From: Cyclina sinensis
Taxonomy: Eukaryota; Mollusca; Bivalvia; Venerida; Veneridae
Reading direction: 5' to 3'
DNA length: 64,000 nucleotides
NCBI GenBank assembly: GCA_012932295.1
Contig: JAAONU010000017.1
Span: 3,782,001-3,846,000, forward strand
Position numbers and translations under genes: made by a program. Shown piece by piece: positions 1 to 13,609 of this stretch; the stretch's first letter is position 1; each line of letters opens with the position of its first letter. The notes under the pieces are model-generated. The model did not search any database. It saw only the letters and a program-made list of their open reading frames with translations, and had not been told where the DNA came from.

Positions 1-3000
1 CATGTAGTAAAGTAACATCTTAAACTAATCTAACTCTTGGCGTTCTATATATGGCTTTCTGTATCAAAGCACGTCCCAGAAGACAGTTTTGATAACCAGA
101 AGTTTATTAGTAAGTTTAAAGCTAGAAAATGGGTACTAACACGAAACAGATTGTAAAATAGTTAGTCTTTTCTATCTGTTAAGATTAATTTCTGCGAGCT
201 GATTAATTTGAACTAACAAAGAAAATTTTTTCTGATCATCCTGTCTTGTTACTTGTAAATACATTTGTAAACATTTAAGGCATAACGAAATTGCCGACAC
301 ACATTATTGGGAATTTGTTAATGTTGTTTATATGACGTGATTCACCTAGTGTGTAAGTTTTATATGAGAGTTAACCAATTTTGTCTTAGGTGTATTGCTA
401 AATATCAGAAGCCGGGAGTGTCATAAATTTTTTGGTCTTTTATTTTTAGAAAACCACTATTCACTGATGTAAAAGACTTTTAGGGAATTGTCATTAGTTA
501 TCATTTTCTTATTTATATGTAACGAAAGCAGAAATACTTACCGCTAAAAACTGTTTTATTGGAACATCCTATCAATTAATTTATTTAGTCAAGATCAAGT
601 GAGTGTAAACGGACATGGATTTTACGATCTGCAAAAACTTCAAAGAGACAATAAGAGATAAAACAAAAAAGATACATCACATCACTTAGCTACAGACAAA
701 AATAAAGATACGCCGATACCTGTACATCGCATTTACATTTTTGTTGATATTGTAAAATGCTGTTTTAGAAAATAAATATCACTTGTGCTTATTAAAACTG
801 AAATCTTGTTTCAGTAGATGTTCATATAATAGTTGGTTAAGGTAAAAAAATAAACCAGAACTTAACAGGTTAACCAAATATATTATATGCAACCTTTGTT
901 CTTGTGCAGCACAATATCTTCGACAAAGATAATAAAAGTTATTATTAATGTTATAATATACTAAATAATAACAGTTTAAGTGGCAACTTACTGTAGATAG
1001 ATAATAATGTTTTTGCGAGCTTCTATTAAAAAAACATCATTTTTTGTCTGATTCACACTCTATTAATTTAGGATTGTTTAAGGTTAGGAGCTGTATAAGC
1101 TTGATGGTAAAAAAAACAGTTTTGTTGAAGACGTTTTTTTTCTGTTTTACCGTGCTTTAGTTTCCAGAGATAACACTTTTAATACGGCTTAAGAAAGTCG
1201 GGAGTTGTTGCAACGTATATCAGAAATATATACTTTAATACTGAAGAACAAAAGTCGCATTTAATTGTTATATAGATTAGTTTAGATACTTCAATTTTAG
1301 AACTTCATTGCCATTAGGAGAAAAGGAAATTTATCTTTTCAATGAGAATATTTTCAGTTAATTGTACAGTTTAATATCCAAAAGGTTAATCAAACATGTT
1401 TGAATAAACTGAGCTATGCTTTAAACTACCTCTTATTCCAATACGGAAACATGATTTTTATTATCATTCATTCTGTACATATTCTGGTTTTGGTCTCCCA
1501 AAGAATATAATTTCTTTTTGTTCAGTCTGCATTTGTTTGTCGAAAAAGGAACACTGTCTGGCACACTATGGCACACTTTCTCACACTACTATTGTTTCAT
1601 TTAGTTCATTTAACCAATCTATCTAATTTATTTACGTAACAGTAATTAGCATCATCTGACCAACTATCAGTACCTGATTCATTTAGGTGTTCAATTTCAA
1701 CTGTCACCATAAATATTAGTAAAAAAAACCAAATTCAAAATGTGCAATTAGTGATTTTGCCAATCGAATACTCTTAAAGAGATCAATTAATTCTAATTAG
1801 TACATAGCCAGAGGGCATAAGATACAAAAGCGATGCTGATTAAGTTGTTAGTCGGTCTGATGCCAATACAATTGGTGTTTTGTGGGCTAATTTTTGGCGT
1901 TTGGTGACTGAAAAGGATATTAAACTGTACAATTAACTGAAAATATTCTCATTGAAAAGATAAATTTCCTTTTCTCTTAATGGCAATGAAGTTCTAAAAT
2001 TGAAGTATCTACACTAATCTATATAACAATTAAATGCGACTTTTGTTCTTCAGTATTAAAGTATATATTTCTGATATACGTTGCAACAACTCCCGACTTT
2101 CTTAAGCCGTATTAAAAGTGTTATCTCTGGAAACTAAAGCACGGTAAAACAGAAAAAAAAACGTCTTCAACAAAACTGTTTTTTTTACCATCAAGCTTAT
2201 ACAGCTCCTAACCTTAAACAATCCTAAATTAATAGAGTGTGAATCAGACAAAAAATGTTGTTTTTTTTTTAATAGAAGCTCGCAAAAACATTATTATTTA
2301 TCTACAGTAAGTTGCCACTTAAACTGTTATTATTTAGTATATTATAACATTAATAATAACTTTTATTATCTTTGTCGAAGATATTGTGCTGCACAAGAAC
2401 AAGGGTTGCATATAATATATTTGGTTAACCTGTTAAGTTCTGGTTTATTTTTTTACCTTAACCAACTATTATATGAACATCTACTGAAACAAGATTTCAG
2501 TTTTAATAAGCACAAGTGATATTTATTTTCTAAAACAGCATGTTACAATATCAACAAAAATGTAAATGCGATGTACAGGTATCGGCGTATCTTTATTTTT
2601 GTCTGTAGCTAATGATGTGATGTATCTTTTTTGTTTTATCTCTTATTGTCTCTTTGAAGTTTTTGCAGTTCGTAAAATCCATGTCCGTTCACATTCACTT
2701 GATCTTGACTAAATAAATTAATTGACAGGATGTTCCAATAAAACAGTTTTTAGCGGTAAGTATTTCTGCTTTCGTTACATATAAATAAGAAAATGATAAC
2801 TAATGACAATTCCCTAAAAGTCTTTTACAATAGTGGTTTTCTAAAAATAAAAGACCAAAAATTTATGTCCCCGGCTTCTGATATTTAGAAATACACCTAA
2901 GACAAAATTGGTTAACTCTCATATAAAACTTACACACTAGGTGAATCACGTCATATAAACAACATTAACAAATTCTCAATAATGTGTGTCGGCAATTTCG

Positions 3001-3288
3001 TTATGCCTTAAATGTTTACAAATGTATTTACAAGTAATAAGACAGGATGATCAGAAGAAATGTTCTTTGTTAGTTCAAATTAATCAGCTCGCAGAAATTA
3101 ATCTTAACAGATAGAAAAGACTAACTATTTTACAATCTGTTTCGTGTTAGTACCCATTTTCTAGCTTTAAACTTACTACTAATAAACTTCTGGTTATCAA
3201 AACTGTCTTCTGGGACGTGATTTGATACAGAAAGCCATATATAGAACGCCAAGAGTTAGATTAGTTTAAGATGTTACTTTACTACATG
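1..3288. repeat. Giant inverted repeat (two ~1.37-kb arms, 535-bp spacer)
   Basis: Bases 1-1379 reappear as the reverse complement at 1915-3288, so the first and last bases of the structure pair. The arms differ by scattered substitutions and a few small indels; for example, 7 bases near 470 are missing from the right arm near 2829, and a short tract differs near 415 versus 2865. The centre, 1380-1914, is unique AT-rich sequence with no convincing open frame. No coding capacity was seen in the arms. Because the left arm starts at the window edge, its outer limit and any target-site duplication cannot be seen. It could be a fold-back type DNA element, a recent inverted duplication kept similar by gene conversion, or an assembly artefact. 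Confidence 0.93.
1380..1914. other. Central spacer of the giant inverted repeat
   Basis: This 535-bp AT-rich stretch separates the two arms. It has no long open frame. A short local repetition (GGCACACTATGGCACAC near 1560-1577) is the only internal structure I noticed. Confidence 0.6.
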
Positions 3289-3504
3289 TAAATCAGAAAT
3301 GTATAGTTTTCTTGTGCAGCTGTGTTTGCTCTAGGATTTTCCTCTTAACAAACCTTAAAGTTATAGATGGCATTTGGAAAACTTATTATAATAAATGTTA
3401 TTTCCAATGTTTATTTTACATTAGAGATAAAGTTTAAACCAGTAACTACCATAGGGTGTAAAGATGAACGCTTTTTTTTAAAGCCGCGTTTCAATATCAA
3501 AATT
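3289..3504. other. Non-coding AT-rich gap
   Basis: I see no gene or recognisable repeat here; it is ordinary AT-rich flank between the inverted repeat and the hairpin element. Confidence 0.5.
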
Positions 3505-3857
3505 TTCATTCTAACACTATCCGCAATTTGCCGACAATAAACAAAGAAGGAATTGAGCGTGATATATCAGGCAGTATAGGACGCTGAATACAAGCGCGCG
3601 CCCGCTGACGTCACTGAGAACGCCACTGTTAAATAGTGCACATACTTACGTCCCTTATAAATATACGTACGTGTTAGAATGGAAATAGATTTTAACATTT
3701 TCGTGATCTACCGTCGTATATATCACGGTTTCTCGTTCATATGCGTAATTATTTAATCACTCAGGCCTACGGCCTTCGTGATTAAATTACTACGCATCTG
3801 AACTCGACACCGTGATATATCAGACGGTATATCACTCAAACTTAAAATCTATTTCAT
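3505..3857. repeat. MITE-like hairpin element with a repeated GTGATATATCAG motif
   Basis: The stretch 3682-3760 is the imperfect reverse complement of about 3765-3856, with its centre at the GGCCTACGGCC core near 3765-3773. This forms a hairpin of about 175 bp with outer ends AAATAGATTTTAA / TTAAAATCTATTT. A third copy of the arm motif (GTGATATATCAGGCAGTAT) lies at about 3560-3578, and CATTCTAAC near 3508 pairs with GTTAGAATG near 3673. The layout therefore looks like nested or duplicated copies of one small non-autonomous element. No coding potential. Confidence 0.7.
3606..3613. promoter_or_regulatory. Consensus CRE palindrome (TGACGTCA) inside the hairpin element
   Basis: The sequence is a perfect 8-bp CREB/ATF consensus lying in a locally GC-rich stretch (GCGCGCGCCCGCTGACGTCA). 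No gene starts nearby, so function is unknown; it may be a passenger of the mobile element. Confidence 0.3.
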
Positions 3858-6800
3858 AAATCAAGAATGTACAAACATTCACAATAAAACATACACACTT
3901 TTCACAAACAGACCTAAAATTCATTAAAATACTTTCAATGCACGCACAGTTCAAATGAAACAATTCACTTCAAATATAGATAGACAAAGGAATAGAAACT
4001 TGTACCTGTTTTTACAGTACACTCAAATAAATTGAGCTGTCTAAAATATTGTTTATTTTTCTATACACAACTGTGCACAATATATTTATACAATAACTAT
4101 TATAAAGCTCATTTAAGATTATATTAATTTTCAGTCCAAAGATATATGGGCAAAGATGTTGGTGACAAAGAGTAGTTACTGAACATAAACGTTTATAAAA
4201 AAGGTCAAATAAATATTAAATGTTCTACACATGCTAGCACCATACATAAAGTCAGGTTAAGACTTCAGTATTATTGAGATGCAAAACGAGATTTGTTTAT
4301 TGCTGGTATGATCACATGCTGAGCCAATTCTCTCTAATACCACTCAAACTTAAATGATAACTAAAACCTTAATAATAACAAATAGAATACATTATAGTAA
4401 TTAAAATGTTGTGCAAAAAATATCCCTCTCTCAGGAGGTAATCCTCTTTTATCCTTATGTCGTTAAATAATAGCCAACTTCAGCCTTTACTGTTGGAGGC
4501 TACATGTTAATAGGAATAATATGGCTTACAGCGCGTGCTATGAAGTAATTTTAGTTTCATAATAATTATTCCGCCAACAGAGTATGGATTTCACTGTTAA
4601 TATTGAACTACTATTCATTTATTATCTGCCTTTTGAAAAAAAGAAACGTGCTATTGTTGGATATAATTGATTTTATATGATTGCACCGTCTATGGCGCTT
4701 GCTAAAAAGTCAATCGGTATTCAATAGATAGTTCATTTACCGTGACTTTCCAGTCCATAATAAACATTTTGAAAGAAAATAATTATTGCTTTAATAATTA
4801 CGTGCAAGCTCATTAATTTGCGAATGTCAATATGGTTATTGTAAAAGTTCCACTCTTTTACACGACTTTTAACCCCAGCCTGGTTCTAACCACTTTGACC
4901 AACATCAATGCCGATGTTTTAATGCCGATTAGTAATCTTAATGTCAATTAACTTTTATATTTTTTCATAATTTTCATTTATTTATACTAGTTATATTTCA
5001 TTCAAATTTAAGTGATATATACTTTTTAACACAAAGACAAATCACATTGGTAACTAGAAAGAGAACAAAGAAGTTATTTTTTGATGTAAAATAATGTTGA
5101 ATTTGAAATAACTACAGTAAAAACTTTTAGGCAGTTGTATATGTATATTCCAGATCTATCTTTTAAAGGATGAGTTCATTTAATCTTTTTTTCTTTTTTT
5201 GTCTCTAAATAAATGAGTTAAATTTAATGACAGGAGACGTATTTCGTTAACCATATATTTTGATGAATTGAAGAAACAAAGACACTCATAGACGTACTCT
5301 GTAAGTTCTTCTCAACCTAATAAACAATTATCTTTAAAAAGCACATACAGTTTTTTCTGAAAATAAAACTGTTATATAAAAAGTTTTTGCATTTAAAATT
5401 ACCGACATGGGGTAATGGAACTTCCTTCATTATTGTCAGTGTACTTAACACTATAATAAACATGTGGCATAATTTGATTAAACAACATATCTCATTTTCA
5501 AAACAAATGACTGTCAAGAAGACTACATGTTATGAAAATATTTTCTATAAAGTATATGTAAGCGCCCACCGTACAAGGAAACAGAAATTATTCAGAAGAG
5601 TTTACCAAGTCAAGTTGGTGCATATGAAACTAGTCTATAGGAATACTGCTTTCAGATATTTTGTCAGCATGTCTGCGAACATTTTCACTTTACCCTATGG
5701 CCTTAACGTTATAAATAACGTCTTTAGCTGCCTCTTTGTTCTTTGTAACACCGAACAAAAAGCAGATGCATTGATAACAGCTTCCTATTTCAGAGGAAAG
5801 TTGAAAGACTTCGATTTTCTGGTCAAAATGTCCAATATAATAAGAAGAAGTTCCAAAAACACTCTGTTAATGTCATTCTGAGGACATGCTAAAATACAGA
5901 ATGTTTCCAGACGTATTGAAGACGATACTCCTTTAGACATAAGAGATGTAGATATTACAAAGCCCTAAGGTAACTAATGTTGGTTTTGCTATTCAACCTA
6001 GAAAGGCTCAGGTTTACTTTCTCATTTATGTTATAAATTTTCTCATAAAGTACAGTATATAAAATTGAAATCACCGATAAATTATAACATTAATCGCTTT
6101 AACTTAAACTACAATGAGCAGAAATTAGTTCAAATGCTAAAATTTGGGTGCCATATAAGTTACATAAAGGCTTTCTTAACACACTCAAAAAAATTTCGTC
6201 AAATGTAGCTTTGAATAAATATATAGGTAAATTGTAACATATACCATACACTACCCAAACTTCTCAGTGGTGACCCAGTCACAGAGCATATAGTTACACC
6301 GCTGTGTGTTTAAGTTTTGCACTCGTAACTTTCTACAGTAAACATGAATAAAATACTATCCTAATGGGCGGAAGTAACTTTTGACCAAATGTGTGATCTT
6401 GACCTTCGACGAAGCCAACCAAATACTTTCTGCCAATCATGTAGCTATTTCTACAAATTAATTTCAGACTCTTTCAAGATTTTCAAGAGATATAGAGCGG
6501 ACAAAACTGGTGAACATCTGTATTGTAATAATAATACAAGCTGAAATTCTTCCGGAAGCAGCTTTTATATTGAATTTAAAAAAGTATTGAAAAATACTAA
6601 ACATTTTGTTAAATGTGAACCTGAATCAGATTCCCTTTTTAAGCGGCTAACTTTAAGTTTTGGGTAGAAATCTATAACATATAATATCTTGAATTTCTAG
6701 CATTAAGTTCCAGATTCCTTGAACATATTTGTTCCAAAAGTTCAAACGATAATTACTGCCTAAACTTTATCCATCTTAAAGTGTTTTGATTATAAAAAAG

Positions 6801-8080
6801 GTTCATACCTTCTGCATTGGGTTTATTTTATCTATTTCAATTAATCCCTCATTTTTAACTTCTTTCATTTTGAATTTAGAAACTTCACATCAATCTATAA
6901 TAGCAACAATGAGTATTTGGGATTGCTATATATTTCGGATCAAAATTTCCAGATTTTTAATTCATTTAACTCCAATCCATTAAAGCTTTACAGATAAAGT
7001 CTAGGGAAATAAAAACATGTCAAAACTTCAATTTTCTCACTCATGTCTGTCTCGTGTTGCCATCTTGAGGTTACAGTTAATGAGATAGTGTATTAATGTG
7101 TCATCTTATGTCAAAACGTTTGGCTGTGAAATATCCGTTTGTCTAAAATGGAAATATTTATCATTAGTAATTGATATGCAACAAAAACATCGATTATGTT
7201 AAAGTCAGAAGGAAATTATATTATCATCCTTCTTTTATTTTAAGACAGTTGCTCAAACAAAACATTTCCAGCTTATATTTATTAACCTTTGTCATTTTAT
7301 TTGATTTCTCAGAGTATTTTATGCCGTTGTTCCTATAAAAATAAATATAAAACACGTTGTTTTTATTATTTTCTTTTTATTATTGACAATATAAAAAGGA
7401 TGCACACACAACGTCACTGCAACGATTACTTTGCAAAAAAGGTTCTCCAGTGTTCATCTTTCCCAATTCATTATTTGAGTATTACACCATTAATCAGTTT
7501 CACAGCTCAATCACTTTGTTTCAAATTCAATTTCTTTTGCTAATTATTCAAAGATTTTAATTAAAATGATTGCATCTGATTTATTTACAGGATTAAATGA
7601 TTATTGTCAATAACATTGCAATAAAGGAAATAACGTAATTGTTTTCTTCATTGATATTACGTAATTAGTAAAATGTTCCCATTGAAACACCTTAAACGGA
7701 TTACATGTTCTTTGTCAGTACATAGCCAGCGGCAAACAATCAAGATAGTGGTAAATTAGATCAATGTTACTAATTGTTTACTTTAAAAGATGAAACAAAC
7801 CGATTTGGTACTGTCACTGACTTATAACTTTCTCTACATACGAGTATACTACTCGAGTTTTATCAGGAAACGATATCTAAGCATTCCTACAGTTTAAATT
7901 TAACTTTTTTTCTGTGAATCTGACAGACTTACTGACCCTCTACTGACAAAAAGACAGACTTTTGCAGTAGCAAAACATTAGCTGTTACAGTACATGATAA
8001 GTGCCCCTTTAAGTATATTGTTTGCAAAATTGGTAGAGCTATTGCTGTTTAAGTGAAATGAATAATTTTGTCACAAACAT
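3858..8080. other. Gene desert with degenerate repeat remnants
   Basis: No gene is supported. Around 4640-4870 there is a diverged copy of a module that recurs near 15.08-15.32 and 21.78-21.88 kb. At about 6390-6510 there is a worn fragment resembling the GACCTTGACC-containing tandem units further right. The longest open frame (5387-5881, 164 codons) has low-complexity AT-driven composition and matches no family that I recognise. Confidence 0.55.
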
Positions 8081-8084
8081 ACCG

Positions 8085-8935
8085 ATAGAGAGCATCAACG
8101 AAGGACAGACAGAAAGACGTACGGATGAGTAGTTTGCGATATACTGTTTTAATGTGGTGAACATTATGCCAAGTTATTTTCAAATCATGTAATTTGCTAA
8201 TGAGTTACAAAGCAAATCCAAAAGATATGCAATACTCTATATCATTTGGTGATACAGAAGGCATATAAACAATAGAATGATCGAAAAGTTGTGATATATT
8301 TCCTTGATTCGATGAACATCTATGCCATGTTTTCCTAAATCCTATTATGTGCGTATGCGATATAGAGCTGACATACAAATACAGGCAGGTAGTACTTCGT
8401 TTTATGTCTTATTATTGGACATCTCTAGTCACTGTGATGCATTGCTTCAGTCAGTAAACATTTATGCAAAGGTATCTTTCAATCATATAATACACCAGTG
8501 AGTAAAAGAGTGGAAACATACATAAAGGTAAGCAGTAGTCTGTGGTACACATAAACGGAAAGGCGAACAGACAGGCAGACGGATGGTTTGCAACTCAATG
8601 CCTTAATAAAAGACACGTTTATTTCAACACAAATTGTGTCTGAACAGGCTATGTTATTTTTTGGTACAGACAAACAGAGAGAAAGTTAGAGAGACAAACA
8701 TTTTATGATACGTTAACTCACTCGCAAGCAATTAAAAACTTTCGATGTATTAGAGAATTACAGAGCGGACATGAATATATAACTTGGACTATGATTTCTG
8801 ACCTTGACCTTAAAAAGTAAGGCAAGTATCCAAACCCTCTTAAAAATGGCAGAGTTACGGAAACCAAATGTACACGGTCGGACAAAGAGGACAGATGAAC
8901 GGTACTATCTCTATAAAAAGTTACCATCGTTTCTT
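8085..8935. repeat. Degenerate tandem repeat (~150-bp units), old pearl-like relic
   Basis: Phrases of the type 'tgaacat..atgcca..ttt..aaat' recur near 8155, 8311 and 8453, with a more diverged unit near 8711. They are interleaved with GACAGACAG / GGACAGATGAACGG stretches near 8100, 8560 and 8880, and a GACCTTGACCTTA block near 8800. This is the same architecture as the better preserved elements at 18.3 and 28.3 kb, but heavily mutated. No coding capacity. Confidence 0.5.
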
Positions 8936-9299
8936 ATAAGAAAACAAAATTAGACAGCTTGAGCCAAACGTAACAGCGCTAGCGAACCTTTATTGTAATA
9001 GAACACGGTGCAGTAAATGATACAACTTTCACGATGTATCAGAAGTGCAAAACATTTCTTCTAGGTCTATTACCTTGAATGACAGTTTCCTCGCCTATTG
9101 TTCTAGAAATAACTCTGCTTGCAGGTCTCGCTATATTGATTGCTTCAGGTTTACTATACCGTCTAAAATACAGGAAATCATTATTAATTACAATTCTGAT
9201 TTTGCCAATTCGAAACTTATGGTGGACGTAAATTCATTCAGTTTACAATCTGCTGTTTGAACAATGTGTTATCTTAATATTGTGCATAAGAGTCATGAT

Positions 9300-11150
9300 A
9301 AGCCTGGATCGCTCACCCGAGTACATTGTCTCTTGAATTGCTGTTATGCAAACGTCAGAGGCAGTATAATATTTTCTAACTGAAGATAGATTGTTAGGTG
9401 CCTAAAAAACCAAATATATAAATATCAGTCAATAAATAAAGGCTCTATGACAGAAAGTAGAAAAATCTATTAGTACCTGTGGTGATCTTGACCTTGACCT
9501 AGTGACCTCAAATGCACCTAAGGCTTAGAGGTCCATGCAAAGAACCAACATACCAAATATCAAGGATATCGGTCTATAAATGAAGGCTCTGTGAGGTAAA
9601 GTAGATAAAACATTTTAGCCTCGGTGACCATAACCCAAATTTTAATGAAAGAGGTTCATAAAAGGCGTCGATATACAAAGTATCAATCAATATAGGCTAT
9701 ATGACAAAAAGTAGAAAAATCTATTAGTACCTGTGGTGACGCTGACCTTGACCCAGTGACCTCAAATGCACCTAAGGCTTAGAGGTCCATGCAAAGAACC
9801 AACATACCAAATATCAAGGATATCGGTCTATAAATGAAGGCTCTGTGAGGTAAAGTAGATAAAACATTTTAGCCTCGGTGACCATAACCCAAATTTTAAT
9901 GGAAGAGGTTCATAAAAGGCGTCGATAAACAAAATATCAATCAATAAAGGCTATATGACAAAATGTTGAAAAATCTATTTTTAACCTTAGTGACCTTGAC
10001 AGTAACCCAGTGACCTCAAACTCCACCTAGGAGTATTGGTCCTTGCAAGTTACCTACATACCAAATATCTCAGATTTTGTTAAATATGTGAAGACTCTAC
10101 GAGGGAAAGTATAAACATCTATTTTTGCCTCGATGACCTTGACCTAGATCCAAGTGAATGGCACGAATTCCCTATATACCAAATATCTAAGATATCTGTC
10201 AATGAATTAAGGCTCTATGAGGAAAATTTGGAAGAGTCAATTTTTAGCCTTGGTGACCCAGGGGCAGTGTCAATTTTGACACCAGGGTCAAGATTTGAAC
10301 AAACTTGGTAGAATTCTGCTAAGTCAGGTTACACATCAAATATCTTAACGCTAGGTCTTGCAGTTACTGACACGGCTTTTACTTTTGTATGCAATTCTTT
10401 ACAAACATGTGACCCCTGGGGTGGGGTCAGTTTTGACCACAAGAACACCATATGAAAAATCTTGGCAGAGTACTTCTAGATAATGTTCCATGCAAAATAT
10501 CTAAGCACTTGGCCTTCTGCTTCCAAAGAAAAGATTTTCGAAGTTTTTCCTATATAAGCCTTTATTAAAAAATCAAGTGACTCCCGGGGCGGAACCATTT
10601 ATTACCCCAGGGGCATAATCTGAATAATCTCTGTAGAGGAGCTCTATGTGAACCTGTATGCCAAATATCAAATCTCAAAGCGTCGTCGTTTTTGCCTCTA
10701 TATAAAAAAGTGACCTCTAGGGCAGGACTAATGTTGACCCCAGGGAAATAATTTGAACATTCTTTGTAGACTACTAGACAATAATTTGTGAAAATTTTAG
10801 AACTTTGGGCCTTGTGGTTTCAGAGAAGAAGATTCCTTAAGTTTTTCCTATATAGTTCTATGTGAAACACAAAACCATAGGGCGTGGCCAATTTTAACCC
10901 CAGGGACAGAATTTGAATAATCTGGTATGGACATCTAAATGATATTCCTTGTCAAATATCTAAGCTCTAGGCCTTGTGGTTTCAGACAATAATATTTTTA
11001 ATAATTTTTCTTTTGGTTACCATAGCAACCAGAGTTCTGCATGGAATTGTATTCTTTCAACAGCTTGGTAGAGCTTAATTCATGGAACATCACGACAGAC
11101 ATCTTGCCATGCTCACATGAGCACGGTGTGCTCAGGTAAGCTAAAAAGCT
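9300..11150. mobile_element. Pearl/Helentron-like element with internal tandem repeats
   Basis: The left end carries GCTCACCCGAG (about 9312) and the right end the inverse-type GCTCAGGTAAGC (about 11130-11141). The right end is preceded by a short palindrome, TGCTCACATGAGCA (about 11110-11123). Between them are the 254-bp dimeric array (9446 onward) and then degenerate units of about 130-150 bp recognisable by 'ACCCCAGGG', 'CCAAATATCTAAG' and 'GGCCTTGTGGTTTCAGA' phrases up to about 11000. No protein is encoded. Assignment to the non-autonomous Helentron-like class of molluscs is by architecture, not by a database match. Confidence 0.6.
9446..10250. repeat. 254-bp higher-order tandem repeat
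   Basis: Units start with TATGACA at 9446, 9700 and 9954, exactly 254 bp apart. The first two copies are nearly identical and the third is clearly diverged. Each unit is itself a dimer of two related parts that share 'GGCT.TATGA', 'GTAGA.AAA' and 'GGTGACC' phrases. The first half of each unit contains GACCTTGACCTAGTGACCTC, that is several RGGTCA half-sites in direct orientation. Confidence 0.85.
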
Positions 11151-13595
11151 AGACCTTTCAGCAAGTGTGACACTGTAATAAACAAGACGTTTACTTTTTT
11201 TATAAAAAAAACTTAATCTGAATCCAAAATTAATCATCTATTTTTGGACCGAAATACAAATCTTTCGTCAGAATAAAATAACAAGAAAAAATGAAATACA
11301 GACTTGATAAAAATCGTGAAACAATAACAATGGAAATTTCGAAGCAGTTCAATATTTCCAGATACAAGATGTGTACTGATTTTGTCTCTTAAACGTAAAA
11401 CAAGAATTATAACAAATTCGCTACAAATAAAAGGATTCCAAAGGTATTACTTTTTTCTTTTTTTCTTTTTTTTGGGGGGTAAAAATGGCAGAGGGGTAAT
11501 GGAAAGGGAAAATGGTGAGGGGATATTTTAACGGTATGACTTTTTATATATACTTCACATAGTCTCATAGTTCAGCTTCACTATTCATCTCCATTGTGTA
11601 AATAATAACATTAAAGATATTGCCTGTATGTGACGGTATAAAACAAAGTTCTGAACTCATCCATTTTTTTCAGTCTAAAAGGTCACTTCAATAATCAACA
11701 TTTTAACATAAAAATAGCTTGCAATATGTGATTAAATTGCAAAACTGAATATTCCAAATTGAAAATCTGACAGCTCCGACAAAATGCTTTCTGCAAAGAT
11801 TATTTTTGAAAAAGCAGAATCGTTATACATACTTTTATCTAACATGCCAATCAATAGATTTTACCAAAGACCGCTGATGTGTATGAAATCATCACTGGAG
11901 CATTACCTTCAGACTTCATGGCTGCATATATCAGCAAATAAAGTTTACTTCACTTTCAATGACGGACGTTGTCAATAACGTCCTGGGCTATAGAAAATTG
12001 AAACACATTATCTATAAACTAAATCTTACTCTCTATAATGCCAAACTAAAAGCATGACACATGTCACTGAAAATAGATTAATTTTTATTCGCTTTTCAAA
12101 ATGTTCAATAAAGTAAAACAAAAAAATGTGCAACTCAAGCTTTCTGTTCAAATTTAACGAGTTAATTGAGTCAACTGAAAAACGATAACATGATATGTTA
12201 AATAGAAACCGACTCAACAGAAACCACTTTTATTCATATTATAAGATATGATTAGGTATTGATACCTGATCAAAGTTGTTATGTCTTCAACTGGAAATTG
12301 AGAAAAGAGCAACGACGCTATGTTTCAATTTCTAACAAACAAGTCTGCAAGAATAGTCTGCAAATATTAACGTGTCTGGCCTAGAGATACTCCATTGTGA
12401 AATGTTTCACGGAAGATCCAGCTGTATACCAAGTAATAAACGCAAGGATACCATATATCTTGAGGTCAGTGTAAAACTATTGTATACTCTCCTTATTTTA
12501 TATGTAGTTACAATAGGTTTGCCCTAGCCCCCAAAAATATAACGTATCATCGTCTCTACAACACTGAATCTAATCACGTATACTTTATATCTTTGAACAT
12601 GTTACAAATGGATTTCATTTTCACGATGAAGCTGTATGGGAGATCAATACTTTAAAAGGAAAGGCAAGCTGATTTGGCTTGGTTATTCAGACAACTTCAT
12701 ATTTAATTATTACACTTATGGTATATTTAATATAAGCTTAATTTACTTCACAAATAACTATAATAAACTTAAAGATAATTTTAAAAAGGACAATGACAAG
12801 GCCAACGGATAAAAAAAAATCAAATTTTACGTCAGACTGCATACCCATTAATTTGCAAGATGTATCAGAGCGTCAGTTTTGCTCTTCATTTTTCTAATGT
12901 TTGCATAAAATTCCACTTACTTTTAGAAACGCTTGTATTCAAGGAACATAACTAGTAATTGTGTCTTGAACATGTTCCATATTAGCATACAAACATTCCA
13001 CTTGCTGGAAGCAGATGTCAAAATTTGCAAGGTTGCTGTTTAACCTAATATTGATTTCTCAGTAGTTTTAGGAGGCTTACAAAAATAACTGAAGTTATTT
13101 GTGCATGTTTGGGTAAATACTTAGTTTAAGTTTCACTTGATAAAGTTGTTTTGTCTTGAAGTTCAAGAGGTAAATTTTGACTTATTTAAATGGTTTTGAT
13201 CAACATCCTTTGTAGTAATGTAAACAATATTTATCATCCAAATACACAGAAAACAACCAAATGTAATGAACCTCTGCATGTCACAGCAAAATAAACATTT
13301 ATTTTGTCCATTTTTAGAAACAACACAAATCACATACGTCTCTTCTCTGCTGCTATCCGCGTTGTTTCATTTAACATAATTAACGAATTCATTTTCGTTA
13401 ATATGTACTTATTGTCAGTTTTACTGCTATCAAAGAGATTACATTATTGTTTCTCTGCTTTGATATTCTGCAATTAGTTCAATTTTCTAAATGAAACACC
13501 TCTGAATATATTAGTGGTTTTTTTTTCACGGAACATCTTGAAAGGAGAGGGAAAAGTTAGACAAATTGGTAGACAATGAACAAGGCTCACTACTG
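11151..13595. other. Non-coding AT-rich stretch
   Basis: I see no gene, RNA gene or intact element. There is a pyrimidine/G run at about 11449-11478 and only short chance open frames. Confidence 0.5.
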
Positions 13596-13609
13596 TTTTT
13601 GTTGTTATT

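Noticed and set aside
5387..5881. 164-codon open frame on the plus strand
   Set aside because: No recognisable domain, AT-driven composition, no splice, promoter or poly(A) context; a frame of this length occurs by chance in 64 kb.
10998..11237. 79-codon minus-strand frame
   Set aside because: It overlaps the right end of the tandem-repeat element and has no domain resemblance.
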